Shown here: in pieces, positions 1 through 9,654 of the stretch
Position numbering within the stretch: the stretch's first letter is position 1
Layout: each line of letters opens with the position of its first letter
NCBI GenBank assembly: GCA_964440915.1
Contig: CAYTTV010000009.1
Span: 18,829 to 82,828, forward strand
DNA from: CAMPJM01 sp964440915
GTDB taxonomy: Bacteria; Bacteroidota; Bacteroidia; Cytophagales; Cyclobacteriaceae
Direction of reading: 5' to 3'
DNA: 64,000 bases
Program-made: the position numbers and the translations under genes
Notes under the pieces: generated by a model
The model's database searches: none
What the model was told of the DNA's origin: nothing
What the model saw: the letters and a program-made list of their open reading frames with translations, nothing else

Positions 1-27
1 ATTATTGAGATTATATGCTCAACAAGG

Positions 28-3000
28 CTATTGGTCGATAATCACACATTTATTGTTGAGCACGTCCTCCTCTACAGTTTTAAACTTCACATCTTTTTTA
101 ATTGTTCCGTCTGGATACTGTACACTCACTCTGTCATTCCTTCCTGCCACTTTTGCAGACTTCACCGGGGCAACCTTTTCTACGGGGGGCCTGTTTCGGC
201 TATCAGAGCTTTTTCCTGTTAGCAGGGAGTGGCTTTCTTCTTTTGTTTCGTTAAGCCTCTGCGTTTCCCTTCTAGGTGCTCTGGCTTCTCGCACATCTTC
301 TGCTTGTTGTACTGGCAGATCGGCTTTGATCAAGAATGAAATGGTGTCCTGATTCACTTTTGCCAAAAAGGCCTTGAACAATTCAAATGCTTCAAATTTA
401 TAGATCAGTAGTGGGTCTTTTTGCTCATATACCGCATTCTGTACTGATTGCTTCAGGTCGTCCATTTCCCTAAGGTGCTCTTTCCAGGCTTGGTCTATAA
501 AAGCTAGCGCAGAAATCTTTTCCATCGACTTGATCAGCTCTTTGCACTGTGAATCCACATTTTTCTTTAGGTTTGAAGCAACGCCTATTTGTTTTTTCCT
601 ATCAGTAAAAGGTACAAGAATGTCATCAATGGTTGCTCCTTTTTTCTCAAATATGTCCTTGATTATAGGAGAAGCCTTCTCTGCAATTGCTTTATTCTTT
701 TGTTGATAGTGCGCATATGCTTTGTCATATAGACTTCTGGACAGATCTTCTGGAGCGATTGTTATAAACTCGTCTTCCGATATGGCATAATCCATTCCCA
801 GCACACTCAACACGGTCAACTTAAAACCGTCATAATTGTTGGCGGCTTTATTGTTCAACACAATGTCGTCGCATGTGTCATACAACATGTTCATGATGTC
901 TAGCTGGAGTCTTTCGCCGAAGAGGGCATTTTTTCGCCTCGTGTAGATCACCTCTCTTTGAGAGTTCATTACGTCATCGTACTCCAGTAGCCTTTTTCTT
1001 ATTCCGAAGTTATTCTCTTCTACTTTTTTCTGTGCTCTTTCGATGGATTTGGTAATCATCGAGTGTTGGATTACTTCTCCTTCCTCAAGCCCCATTCTAT
1101 CCATAAGCCTGGCTATCCTGTCCGATCCGAAAAGCCGCATCAAGTTGTCTTCCAGAGAAACAAAGAACTGAGAAGATCCCACATCTCCCTGACGTCCTGC
1201 TCTACCGCGCAACTGCCTGTCCACACGTCGCGACTCATGCCTTTCAGTACCTACTATGGCCAAACCTCCTGCAGCTCTCGATTCCTGACTTAGTTTAATG
1301 TCCGTTCCCCGACCTGCCATGTTTGTCGCAATCGTTACGGTGCCTGATTTTCCAGCTGCTGCAACGACTTCCGCCTCGCGCTGATGCTGCTTGGCATTGA
1401 GCACTTGGTGAGGGATATTTCGGATTTTCAGCATTCTGCTCAGCAGCTCTGATATTTCTACGGAAGTAGTTCCTACCAGTACTGGTCTGCCTGCCTGCGT
1501 TAGTTCAGTGATCTCATCTGCCACGGCATTAAACTTCTCCCTTACGGTTTTGTAGACTTTATCTTCACGGTCGTCCCGTATGATGGGCTTATTCGTGGGG
1601 ATAACGACCACATCGAGTTTGTAAATTTCCCAAAACTCTCCAGCTTCTGTTTCTGCCGTACCGGTCATACCTGCCAATTTGTGGTACATCCTAAAGTAAT
1701 TCTGGAGGGTAATGGTGGCGTAGGTTTGGGTTGCGTCCTCGATCTTTACGTTTTCCTTAGCCTCAATAGCTTGGTGCAGCCCGTCCGAGTATCTTCTTCC
1801 TTCCATTACACGGCCGGTTTGTTCATCTACTATTTTTACCTTGCCATCTACGAGTATATACTCAGTATCTTTCTCAAACAGGGTGTATGCTTTTAGCAGT
1901 TGATTAACTGTATGAATGCGCTGTGCCTTTATGGAATAATCTTTGATCAATGCATCCTTTTTTTGAAGCCTTTCCTCGTCAGAAATCGTTAGGTCGTTTT
2001 CTATGTTGGCTATTTCTATCCCGATGTCAGGAAGAATAAAAAATTGCGGGTCTTCACCATCCCCTGTTATCAGGTCAATGCCCTTTTCTGTCAGGTCAAT
2101 AGTGTTGTGCTTTTCATCAATCGTAAAATAAAGCGGTTCATCGGCTTCAGGCATTGCCTTTGAGTTTTCTTGGAGGTAAAAGTTCTCCGTTTTTTGCAGG
2201 ATCTGCCGCATACCCGTCTCACTCAAGAACTTGATCAAAGGTTTGTATTTAGGCAAGCCTCTATATGCCCGGAATAGAGGAAGTCCCCCTTCTTTATCAT
2301 TCTCCTTGATTTTTTTCTTGGCATCCAAGAGGAAATCTCCCACGACTTTCCTTTGCGCATCTACAAGTTTGGCAATCCTTGGCTTGAGATCGTAAAACTC
2401 ATGTTCGTCCCCTTTAGGAACGGGCCCAGAGATGATAAGTGGCGTACGAGCATCGTCAATTAAAACAGAGTCAACCTCATCTACCATGGCAAAATGGTGT
2501 TTTCTTTGCACAAGGTCTTTTGGGTCGCGTGACATATTGTCGCGCAGGTAATCAAACCCAAACTCGTTGTTAGTGCCATAAGTGATATCGGCCCTGTATG
2601 CCTTTTTTCTTTCTTCGCTATTAGGCTGGTAACTGTCGATACAGTCGATCGTCATGCCATGAAACTGAAACAATGGCGCCATCCATTCACTATCCCTTTT
2701 GGCCAGGTAGCTGTTTACGGTTACCACATGAACGCCCCGATTAGCCAATGCATTTAAAAAAGCAGGAAGTGTAGCTACCAATGTTTTACCTTCTCCAGTG
2801 GCCATTTCGGCAATTTTCCCTTGGTGGAGCACGATACCCCCAATGAGCTGTACATCGTAGTGGATCATTTCCCAGGTGACTTCTGTGCCACCTGCTATCC
2901 AGGTGTTGGACCATATGGCCTTCTCGCCTTCTATGGTCACATTATCATGAGTAGCCGCATACTCCTTGTCCTGCATCGTGGCAGTTACCACCAGCTTTTT

Positions 3001-3387
3001 GTTGACAGTTAATCGGCGGGCTGTTTCTTTTACTATGGCAAAGGCTTGTGGGAGCACTTCCATCAGCACTACTTCAAGCTCTTTATTTCTTTCCTCCTCT
3101 AGCTTATCTATTTGATTGAAAAGTGCCTCTTTTTTATCTATATCCAGATCCGGCTCATTATCGATCTCTTGGTGCAGCGCAGCAATATTGTCATCTATGC
3201 TCTTGAGCTTCTGATCAATAATGGCTTTGACCTCTGTAGTTTTATTCCTAAGGTCGTCGTCACTTATCGAAGCGAGTTTTTCAAATTCTTGATTGATTTG
3301 GTCTACATAAGGCAAAACCTGCTTGACATCTTTATCTGACTTTGTGCCAAACATTTTGGCCAATCCCTTTGTAAGAAAATTTAACAT
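28..3387 (-). CDS. secA: Preprotein translocase ATPase SecA
   Basis: Motor ATPase that drives unfolded preproteins through the SecYEG channel at the inner membrane. Seen: Walker A ATGEGKT near residues 195-202, a GTNNEFGFDYLRDNM motif, the DEAD-like VDEVDSVLIDDARTP segment, the second helicase lobe with ATNMAGRGTDIKL and the QLRGRAGRQGD arginine-finger region, then the helical wing/scaffold. At 1119 residues it is longer than the roughly 900-residue E. coli protein. The extra length lies mainly in an insert after the DEAD region (about residues 330-460), as is usual in Bacteroidota. The C-terminus has no CxCx8CH zinc motif, so SecB-type docking through that tail is not expected. The ATG start is preceded by a small GGCCT/AGGCC hairpin. 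It is transcribed alone, away from the window start. Confidence 0.98.
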   Translation of the reverse strand: MLNFLTKGLAKMFGTKSDKDVKQVLPYVDQINQEFEKLASISDDDLRNKTTEVKAIIDQKLKSIDDNIAALHQEIDNEPDLDIDKKEALFNQIDKLEEERNKELEVVLMEVLPQAFAIVKETARRLTVNKKLVVTATMQDKEYAATHDNVTIEGEKAIWSNTWIAGGTEVTWEMIHYDVQLIGGIVLHQGKIAEMATGEGKTLVATLPAFLNALANRGVHVVTVNSYLAKRDSEWMAPLFQFHGMTIDCIDSYQPNSEERKKAYRADITYGTNNEFGFDYLRDNMSRDPKDLVQRKHHFAMVDEVDSVLIDDARTPLIISGPVPKGDEHEFYDLKPRIAKLVDAQRKVVGDFLLDAKKKIKENDKEGGLPLFRAYRGLPKYKPLIKFLSETGMRQILQKTENFYLQENSKAMPEADEPLYFTIDEKHNTIDLTEKGIDLITGDGEDPQFFILPDIGIEIANIENDLTISDEERLQKKDALIKDYSIKAQRIHTVNQLLKAYTLFEKDTEYILVDGKVKIVDEQTGRVMEGRRYSDGLHQAIEAKENVKIEDATQTYATITLQNYFRMYHKLAGMTGTAETEAGEFWEIYKLDVVVIPTNKPIIRDDREDKVYKTVREKFNAVADEITELTQAGRPVLVGTTSVEISELLSRMLKIRNIPHQVLNAKQHQREAEVVAAAGKSGTVTIATNMAGRGTDIKLSQESRAAGGLAIVGTERHESRRVDRQLRGRAGRQGDVGSSQFFVSLEDNLMRLFGSDRIARLMDRMGLEEGEVIQHSMITKSIERAQKKVEENNFGIRKRLLEYDDVMNSQREVIYTRRKNALFGERLQLDIMNMLYDTCDDIVLNNKAANNYDGFKLTVLSVLGMDYAISEDEFITIAPEDLSRSLYDKAYAHYQQKNKAIAEKASPIIKDIFEKKGATIDDILVPFTDRKKQIGVASNLKKNVDSQCKELIKSMEKISALAFIDQAWKEHLREMDDLKQSVQNAVYEQKDPLLIYKFEAFELFKAFLAKVNQDTISFLIKADLPVQQAEDVREARAPRRETQRLNETKEESHSLLTGKSSDSRNRPPVEKVAPVKSAKVAGRNDRVSVQYPDGTIKKDVKFKTVEEDVLNNKCVIIDQ

Positions 3388-3712
3388 AGTATTCTAATAT
3401 ATTTATGGCCTAAAGGTAAGGCCTTTTCAATAAATTGTTGTAACTACTTTGACATTAATAACCTAAAATAGCTTGAAGACATCCATATCTGTCATAACCT
3501 CTTGGCTATTTGTCATAAAAATGTAATCTGGATCAACATTCAAATATGTTGCCAATATGAAAGGTGGCAGTGTTTAGATTTAAAGAAGAAAGTGAAATGA
3601 TATAGGCGAAACCAACCTATGGATACCCACTTCCTCTAGGGTGTCTTTTTAAGAAATACCATAAAGGATAAGGTTGGGAATATTAAGCAAAAGTATGGAT
3701 ACAAATTGCCCA
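3388..3712. other. Gene-free interval between secA and dapF
   Basis: This AT-rich interval of 325 bases has no ORF with coding character on either strand. Just upstream of secA (3407-3423) a 5-bp inverted repeat, GGCCT/AGGCC with a 7-base loop, would sit in the secA leader. A weak ACCC/GGGT hairpin near 3630 is followed by a short T run, but it is not convincing as a terminator. Nothing else was recognised. Confidence 0.5.
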
Positions 3713-4492
3713 TCAAACGGTTATTCTCCCTTCATATACTTCTTGTGCCGGTCCGCTTAGGTAAATCTCACTGAAACTCTCATCATTATTTCTTATGAAC
3801 GATACTTCTAAGGAGCCTCCCAAGGTATTTACTTGAACTGGACTTTTATAACCCATGTTACTCGCAACTATGGCACTGGCTGTTACTCCGGTACCACAAG
3901 AAAGCGTTTCTGCCTCTACACCTCGCTCATAAGTTCGGACATATATAGAGTTGTCTGGTTGTAACTCAACAAAATTCACATTGGTGCCTTCCGTTTTATA
4001 CATTTCATTGTTACGAATGAATGCTCCTTCTTCAAATACAGGGAAGTTTTTTATATTCTTGACGATGCGCACGTGGTGAGGAGACCCGGTATTGACAAAG
4101 AAATCATCTTCATCCCTGTTTTGAATATGTTGCACATTGCCCATTTTCAGGTTCACTAGTTCCCCGTCGGTTGTGGCTGTATGAAGGCCGTCAAAGGCCA
4201 TGAAAGTACAATGGCGTTCTATAATGCCGAGCTGATGGGCAAACCGCACGGCGCACCGGCTACCATTTCCGCACATGCTTTTTGTTGCATCTGCATTGAA
4301 GTATATCATTTCAAAATCGCAGTCCGGATGGTTTTGTATCAGGATAAGACCATCTGCACCAATACCAAACTTCCTGTCACATAATTGGATGACCAATGCA
4401 TCATCGGATACATCGAAATGACCGAGTCGATTGTCAATCATTACAAAATCATTGCCCGTGCCTTGGTACTTAAAAAAAGATAAGGTTCTCAT
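3713..4492 (-). CDS. dapF: Diaminopimelate epimerase
   Basis: Interconverts LL- and meso-diaminopimelate, supplying lysine and the peptidoglycan cross-linking residue in the cytoplasm. Seen: the N-terminal FKYQGTGNDFVMIDN signature, the first catalytic cysteine in MCGNGSRCAVRFA, and the second in the ETLSCGTGVTASA motif near the C-terminus. That is two thiols in mirrored half-domains, as the family requires. I chose the ATG at 4492 because the ten upstream residues of the longer frame are not family-like and the conserved beta strand starts directly after MRTLSF. The length, about 259 aa, is normal for the family. It is divergent from the SusC gene. Confidence 0.97.
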   Translation of the reverse strand: MRTLSFFKYQGTGNDFVMIDNRLGHFDVSDDALVIQLCDRKFGIGADGLILIQNHPDCDFEMIYFNADATKSMCGNGSRCAVRFAHQLGIIERHCTFMAFDGLHTATTDGELVNLKMGNVQHIQNRDEDDFFVNTGSPHHVRIVKNIKNFPVFEEGAFIRNNEMYKTEGTNVNFVELQPDNSIYVRTYERGVEAETLSCGTGVTASAIVASNMGYKSPVQVNTLGGSLEVSFIRNNDESFSEIYLSGPAQEVYEGRITV

Positions 4493-4816
4493 ATACTTTT
4501 TGCCTAGTGAAGGCCATAACATTGCGCTGTAAATATAGAGGTTAAGAAAGATTGTCTTTTATCTTACTTAAGCTTTTTTTATGAATGGATGGAAAAAACT
4601 TTTTTTTACTGGATGTAAGGTTGGCGGCTGTTGTCCATGTAAATATCAGATTTGTCATTCGAAATCCGTATTAGGAACTAAATGCAATATGGTGATACTG
4701 TGTAGTTAATAAGTTTACAAACGTTTGCGACAAACCCCCTTGCTTATTGAAACATTTGTCCACAAGGGATGACATATCAATACGTACTTTTCGCTCAAAT
4801 TAAAACAAACAAACAT
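4493..4816. other. Divergent dapF / susC intergenic region
   Basis: This 324-base non-coding interval carries the promoters of both flanking genes. It holds an A-run/T-run block near 4590-4610 and the CAAACGTTTG palindrome described separately. No exact TAnnTTTG box was found in the orientation of susC. Confidence 0.5.
4718..4727. promoter_or_regulatory. LacI-family-like operator palindrome upstream of susC
   Basis: CAAACGTTTG is a perfect 10-bp palindrome with the central CG and flanking AAA/TTT typical of LacI/GalR-family operators. It lies about 90 bases upstream of the susC ATG. No LacI-family gene is in the window, and the adjacent regulator is an AraC-type hybrid histidine kinase, so the cognate protein is unknown. 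The assignment rests on sequence resemblance only. Confidence 0.35.
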
Positions 4817-7800
4817 ATGGTAAACTTTAACTATTTAAAAATTCCACTTTTTGGGCTCATTTTCTTGCTCCCATTTTTAAGCTATGGGCAAATGAGCATT
4901 TCCGGAACAGTCTCCGATGCTGAATCTGGGCAAACACTGCCTGGTGTCACTGTAGTAGTAAAAGGTACCACTACAGGTACGGTCACAAATATTGAGGGTG
5001 GCTATACCCTAAGCGTTCCTGCCGGAAACAATACCCTAGTTTTCTCCTCGGTAGGCTATATTACTCAAGAAGTAGCAATCAACAACAGGTCTGTCATTGA
5101 TCTTTCTTTAGCACCAGATGTTACTTCGCTTGAGGAGGTGGTAGTAATAGGTTATGGCACGCAGAGGAAAAGTGTGGTTACTGCAGCTATTTCTTCTGTT
5201 AGGGAAGATGAACTGCAAACCATTTCGAATCAGCGGGTAGAGCAAGCACTTCAAGGAAGGACGGCCGGCGTTACCGTTTTGCCTACTTCAGGCTCTCCTG
5301 GCAGTCCTGTGTCCATTAGAATACGTGGAGCAGGCTCCAACAACAGCTCTCAGCCTCTATTTATTGTAGATGGTATGCGAGCGGGAGGTATTGAATACCT
5401 TGATCCGTCAGAGATAGCCTCTATAGAAGTATTGAAAGATGCTGCATCAGCCGCTATATATGGTGCTGAAGGAGCCAATGGCGTAGTGATCATTACTACC
5501 AAAACCGGTAAAAGGGGTGGCGCTGAGGTTAACTACCATGGCCAATTTGGGGTGCAGTCCGTAGGAGATGCGATGCCACTGATGAACGCGCGTCAATACC
5601 AGATCTATAATGAAGAAGCAGGCACTGGTACAAGGCCCTCTGCCAGTGATGTGACAGATCCCGTAGGCACCAACTGGCTAGATGAGGTATTTACCACTGC
5701 TCCTCAACAAAGTCACTCGCTTACCTTTAGTGGTGGTTCGGAAAATTCCACGTATATGGTAGGAGGAACCTACTTTACCCAGGAAGGGATCGTGGGTGGC
5801 GACAAGGCTCGTTTTGACAGAATCACAGTTAGGGTGAATACAGATCATCAGATAAAGCCATGGTTAAAAGTGGGGGAAAGATTGTCCTATTCAAATTTTA
5901 AAAGGAATGCTATTTCTGAAAACGATGAGTTTGGTAGCCTCCTCAGCAGTGCGCTTTCAATGGATCCGCTTACGCCTGTAGTTTATACAGACGCTAATAA
6001 TTACCCTCAGCATTTACTGGATGCTATTGCTGCTGGTCATCCTTTAAGAAAGGATGAAAATGGCAACTATTATGGTCTTTCTCGGTATGTATTAGGTGAG
6101 TACTACAATCCGGTATCCAGATTGGAAACATTTAAAGGAGGCTTGACCCAAAATAAAATAGTGGGTAACATCTATGCTGATATTACTCCTTTTAAGGGAC
6201 TAACAATTACTACTCGCTACGGCGTCGACGCAGCATTTCAAAGAGAGGCTTATTGGACTCCTACATTCTGGTACAATCCAAATGCATTAAATAATGAAGC
6301 CAATGGTAGGAACCGGAATGAAAACTGGCTGACTTGGCAATGGGAAAACTTTGCCACCTATCAGAACACTATTGGCTACCATGATTTCAGTGTTCTTTTG
6401 GGGATGTCTGCTTTAGAAAACCACTGGGACTATGTAGAGGGTACCTACTCCGGTATGTTTATGGAGGATGATTTATTTGCACATGCCGATTACGCACCCG
6501 ATACCCAAGATAAAGTAGGGAGCAATGCCAACCAAAATTCTCTACTTTCTTATTTTGGAAGGGTCACCTATGGCTATAAAGACAAGTACTTGATCAATGC
6601 CACGCTTAGACGGGATGGATCTTCCCTTTTGGCGGATGGCAATAATTGGGGTTATTTCCCTTCTGTTTCTGCAGGGTGGACCATATCCAACGAAGATTTC
6701 TATGCAGGAGGCATTTCAAATATAATGAATGCTGCAAAATTAAGAGCAAGCTGGGGAAGGAATGGCAGTCTTGCAGCTTTAGAGATCGGCCAGTGGTTAA
6801 GTACAATCACCCCTCAGCAACCCGGCTATCTGGATGCACAAGGCAATTATTTGGTAGCAGCATCACCTTTAAAGCTAACCAATCCGGAGTTGGCTTGGGA
6901 AACCAGTGAGCAAATAGACATTGGTGCTGATTTGACATTCTTTAATAATAGATTAACTTTTACCACAGACTATTTTATTAAAAAGACCAAGGACTTGCTA
7001 ACTCCAGGTACTTCTTTTGGGCCTGCAGGTAATGAACTAGAATTTATCAATGGAGGAACTGTCGAGAACAGGGGCTGGGAGTTTGAGCTAAGCTATCGCA
7101 GTGATGTGTCAAGGGCATTGCAATACGAAGTGGCGGCGAACTTCAGCACTTTAAAAAATGAGGTAACTTATCTAAACCCTATTGTAGGTTCCTTGAATGG
7201 TGATGACGTTGGAACAGGCTGGACGGCTACTATGTTTGATGTCGGGAATCCCATCTGGTACTTCCATGGCTATAAAACAGATGGTATATTCCAGGATCAA
7301 GGAGAAGTTGATGTTTATACATCCAGTATTTCAGGTTATCAACCAGAGCCAGGAGACCCTAGGGTAGTAGATGTGAATGGTGATAACCAAATCACCTTGG
7401 CTGACCAAACCAATATTGGTAGCCCGCATCCTGATATGATTTTTGGGGCTCGCATCAACCTCGCATACAAAGGCTTTGATCTTTTAGTATTCGCCCAAGG
7501 TCAGATAGGGAATGAAGTATTGATGGGTTTTAATAGGACCGACAGACAATCGAACAACAGACCTGAATTCTTTTTTACAGACCGATGGACACCTCAGAAT
7601 AAAACCAATGACTGGTTCAGGGCTGAAACCGAGAGTGTATATATTTATAATAGCGACTTGATGGTATTTGACGGTTCGTATTTGCGCATACGTCAGTTAC
7701 AGTTAGGTTATACCTTGCCAAGTGCTCTTTTAGAAGGTATCAATATCAGAAACCTAAGGGTATATGCTTCTTTGGATAACTACTTCACTTTTACCAAGTA

Positions 7801-7906
7801 TCCGGGTATGGATCCTGAAGTAGGCGAAGGAAGATCTGTGGGGATTGACCGAGGGGGCTATCCCTTGCCTAGAAAAGCAATGTTTGGTGTACAATTGAAT
7901 TTTTAG
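4817..7906 (+). CDS. SusC/RagA-family TonB-linked outer membrane transporter
   Basis: Outer-membrane beta-barrel that imports oligosaccharides or other large nutrients using TonB energy, with the SusD lipoprotein acting as a lid. Seen: a signal peptide ending near SYGQ; a carboxypeptidase-regulatory-like domain (GTVSDAESGQTLPGVTVVVKGT) just after it; then the VVVIGYGTQRK segment that precedes the plug; the plug with SIRIRGAGSNN and LFIVDGM; and a long barrel ending in QLNF with a terminal Phe. There is no secretin/STN domain, so it is not an anti-sigma-signalling type. I chose ATG 4817 because the signal peptide begins there; the upstream 16 codons look like leader. SusD follows 18 bases downstream. 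The substrate cannot be read from the sequence. Confidence 0.95.
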   Translation: MVNFNYLKIPLFGLIFLLPFLSYGQMSISGTVSDAESGQTLPGVTVVVKGTTTGTVTNIEGGYTLSVPAGNNTLVFSSVGYITQEVAINNRSVIDLSLAPDVTSLEEVVVIGYGTQRKSVVTAAISSVREDELQTISNQRVEQALQGRTAGVTVLPTSGSPGSPVSIRIRGAGSNNSSQPLFIVDGMRAGGIEYLDPSEIASIEVLKDAASAAIYGAEGANGVVIITTKTGKRGGAEVNYHGQFGVQSVGDAMPLMNARQYQIYNEEAGTGTRPSASDVTDPVGTNWLDEVFTTAPQQSHSLTFSGGSENSTYMVGGTYFTQEGIVGGDKARFDRITVRVNTDHQIKPWLKVGERLSYSNFKRNAISENDEFGSLLSSALSMDPLTPVVYTDANNYPQHLLDAIAAGHPLRKDENGNYYGLSRYVLGEYYNPVSRLETFKGGLTQNKIVGNIYADITPFKGLTITTRYGVDAAFQREAYWTPTFWYNPNALNNEANGRNRNENWLTWQWENFATYQNTIGYHDFSVLLGMSALENHWDYVEGTYSGMFMEDDLFAHADYAPDTQDKVGSNANQNSLLSYFGRVTYGYKDKYLINATLRRDGSSLLADGNNWGYFPSVSAGWTISNEDFYAGGISNIMNAAKLRASWGRNGSLAALEIGQWLSTITPQQPGYLDAQGNYLVAASPLKLTNPELAWETSEQIDIGADLTFFNNRLTFTTDYFIKKTKDLLTPGTSFGPAGNELEFINGGTVENRGWEFELSYRSDVSRALQYEVAANFSTLKNEVTYLNPIVGSLNGDDVGTGWTATMFDVGNPIWYFHGYKTDGIFQDQGEVDVYTSSISGYQPEPGDPRVVDVNGDNQITLADQTNIGSPHPDMIFGARINLAYKGFDLLVFAQGQIGNEVLMGFNRTDRQSNNRPEFFFTDRWTPQNKTNDWFRAETESVYIYNSDLMVFDGSYLRIRQLQLGYTLPSALLEGINIRNLRVYASLDNYFTFTKYPGMDPEVGEGRSVGIDRGGYPLPRKAMFGVQLNF

Positions 7907-7924
7907 AATCGAAAAGAAAAAACT

Positions 7925-9445
7925 ATGAGAAATTTGATATATAAATATTTAACCGTTGGAATTGCTCCTGTCCTCTTATTGGGAAGTGGGTGTACAGATG
8001 TTTTTTTGGAACAAGAGATACAGGGTGCCATTCCTGCCGATAATCTTTATACAACTGAAATTGGAGCTACACAAGCCACTACTGCAATTTACGATGTGAT
8101 GTCAGCGTCATATAACTCAAGCTGGAATAGCTGTATGTATCTTTTGAAGACTTTGCCATCTGACGAGAGCAATGCAGGCGGCGCAGGGCCAGGTGACCAA
8201 CCTCCTTATCAAGCACTTGATGACTTTACATTTGGGCCAGAAAATGAAATAGTAATTGCAAATTGGCGCTTGACCTATAATGCCATTTTCAATGCAAATC
8301 GTGTGATTAATTTTGTAGAGCCTGATAATGCTACCAAGAAAAGACTGGTTGCAGAAGCAAAAGCGTTAAGAGCTTATAATTATCTTGATCTGGTTTCATT
8401 ATGGGGTGATGTGCCTATAGTTACCAGAGATATCCTTCCAGAAGAATGGTCTAATTTTCCTCGTATGCCAAAAGCAGACGTGTATAGACTCATAGAAAAT
8501 GATTTAACAGAGAGTATTCCTGATTTGCCTATAAAAAACGATTATAGCGCCGGAGATAAATTCCGTATGTCTAAAGGGGCCGCCCAAGCACTTCTAGGGA
8601 AAGCTTATCTTTATCAAGAAAAATGGGGGGAAGCAGCGACGGTCTTGCAAGAAGTAATAGACGATCCTTCATATGACTTGGCACCATCCATAGCAGCAGT
8701 ATTTGCTAAGCAAGGTGAATTTGGGATTGAATCCTTGTTCGAATTGAGCTTTGCTTCTGGTCAAGCATATACCTGGGCCAACTTTCCGTGGGATTGGAGA
8801 CCAGAAAGCAATATTTTTATACAATTGATGGGGCCAAGGGAGCAGCTCTACGAGCCTATTCCTGGAGATACTTTAGTGGCCGGCTGGGGAGTCAATACGC
8901 CTACTCAAAAAATATGGGATGCCTTTGTAGCTGCTGGAGAGGAAACCAGTGAACGAAAGGAAGCTACGATCATGTCAGAAGCTGAGTTAAAAGCATTGGG
9001 TGGAAACTTTACTGATCCTACCCTTCACGATTATGAAGGTTTTATCCGCAGGAAGTATGGCACTTATACAACAGAAACCGGTTCGGCAGGCGACTCTCCA
9101 CTGAATATGGGCACCAACTGGCGTTTGATCCGATATGCCGATGTGCTTTTAATGGCAGCGGAAGCTTATTTCAGAGATGGTGATCCAGGTCTAGCCCTTG
9201 ATTATGTCAATGAGGTTCGACGCAGATCTAATGTGGCCGAATTGTCGGCAATTACCTTTGATGATATAGTGCTGGAAAGGCAGTTAGAGTTGGCCTTTGA
9301 AGGATTCAGGTATATCGACTTGGTTCGGTGGGGCTTGGCAGAACAAGAGCTTGGAAGCCGTGGCTATGTAGCTGGAAAACATAATCTGCTGCCTATACCT
9401 ATAGTTGACGTAAGGTCTTATGGGCTAGAACAAAACAATTATTAA
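7925..9445 (+). CDS. SusD/RagB-family nutrient-binding outer membrane lipoprotein
   Basis: Surface-exposed helical (TPR-like) lipoprotein that captures substrate and caps its SusC partner. Seen: an N-terminal hydrophobic stretch ending in LLLGSGC, a lipobox that gives a lipidated Cys near residue 23; an N-terminal SusD-like region with ALRAYNYLDLVSLWGDVPIV; and the C-terminal RagB/SusD segment RLIRYADVLLMAAEAYF, followed by the classic ELAFEGFRYIDLVRWG and a KHNLLPIPIVDV end. The length of 506 aa is normal. It is co-transcribed with the SusC gene and followed by two hairpins. Confidence 0.95.
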   Translation: MRNLIYKYLTVGIAPVLLLGSGCTDVFLEQEIQGAIPADNLYTTEIGATQATTAIYDVMSASYNSSWNSCMYLLKTLPSDESNAGGAGPGDQPPYQALDDFTFGPENEIVIANWRLTYNAIFNANRVINFVEPDNATKKRLVAEAKALRAYNYLDLVSLWGDVPIVTRDILPEEWSNFPRMPKADVYRLIENDLTESIPDLPIKNDYSAGDKFRMSKGAAQALLGKAYLYQEKWGEAATVLQEVIDDPSYDLAPSIAAVFAKQGEFGIESLFELSFASGQAYTWANFPWDWRPESNIFIQLMGPREQLYEPIPGDTLVAGWGVNTPTQKIWDAFVAAGEETSERKEATIMSEAELKALGGNFTDPTLHDYEGFIRRKYGTYTTETGSAGDSPLNMGTNWRLIRYADVLLMAAEAYFRDGDPGLALDYVNEVRRRSNVAELSAITFDDIVLERQLELAFEGFRYIDLVRWGLAEQELGSRGYVAGKHNLLPIPIVDVRSYGLEQNNY

Positions 9446-9460
9446 ACGATAAAAAACAGA

Positions 9461-9504
9461 GCAACTATTCAGAAGCATAAACGATTTGCCTGAATAGTTG
9501 CTTT
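9461..9504 (+). terminator. Hairpin terminator 1 after susD
   Basis: A perfect 12-bp stem, GCAACTATTCAG (9461-9472) with CTGAATAGTTGC (9490-9501), and a 17-base loop, followed by TTT. It lies 15 bases past the susD stop. The tail is short, so termination efficiency is uncertain. Confidence 0.6.
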
Positions 9505-9523
9505 AAAAAGCGACTAATGACGG

Positions 9524-9555
9524 AGGCAGGCCGGACAAAATGGTCTGCCTTTCTT
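9524..9555 (+). terminator. Hairpin terminator 2 after susD
   Basis: A 9-bp stem, AGGCAGGCC (9524-9532) with GGTCTGCCT (9542-9550), containing one G-T pair, followed by TTCTTA. It is in tandem with the previous hairpin and separates the SusCD operon from the regulator gene. Confidence 0.5.
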
Positions 9556-9654
9556 ATGAGTTGATGATAAGAATCTGAGCTAAGTCAAATAATGTATTAA
9601 TAGCTTTTTTTATCTTAGTTTGAGTATCTTACCGACCTCAGGACCCCATAAACA

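Noticed and set aside
28..150. Truncated SecA C-terminus
   Set aside because: The lack of a zinc tail is usual in this phylum; the frame ends with a normal stop within the window.
3600..3660. Terminator for dapF or secA
   Set aside because: The ACCC/GGGT hairpin is only 4 bp with an unsuitable orientation for the minus-strand genes nearby.
4181..4384. Plus-strand ORF within dapF
   Set aside because: Lies opposite the DapF active-site region; no signal, no family.
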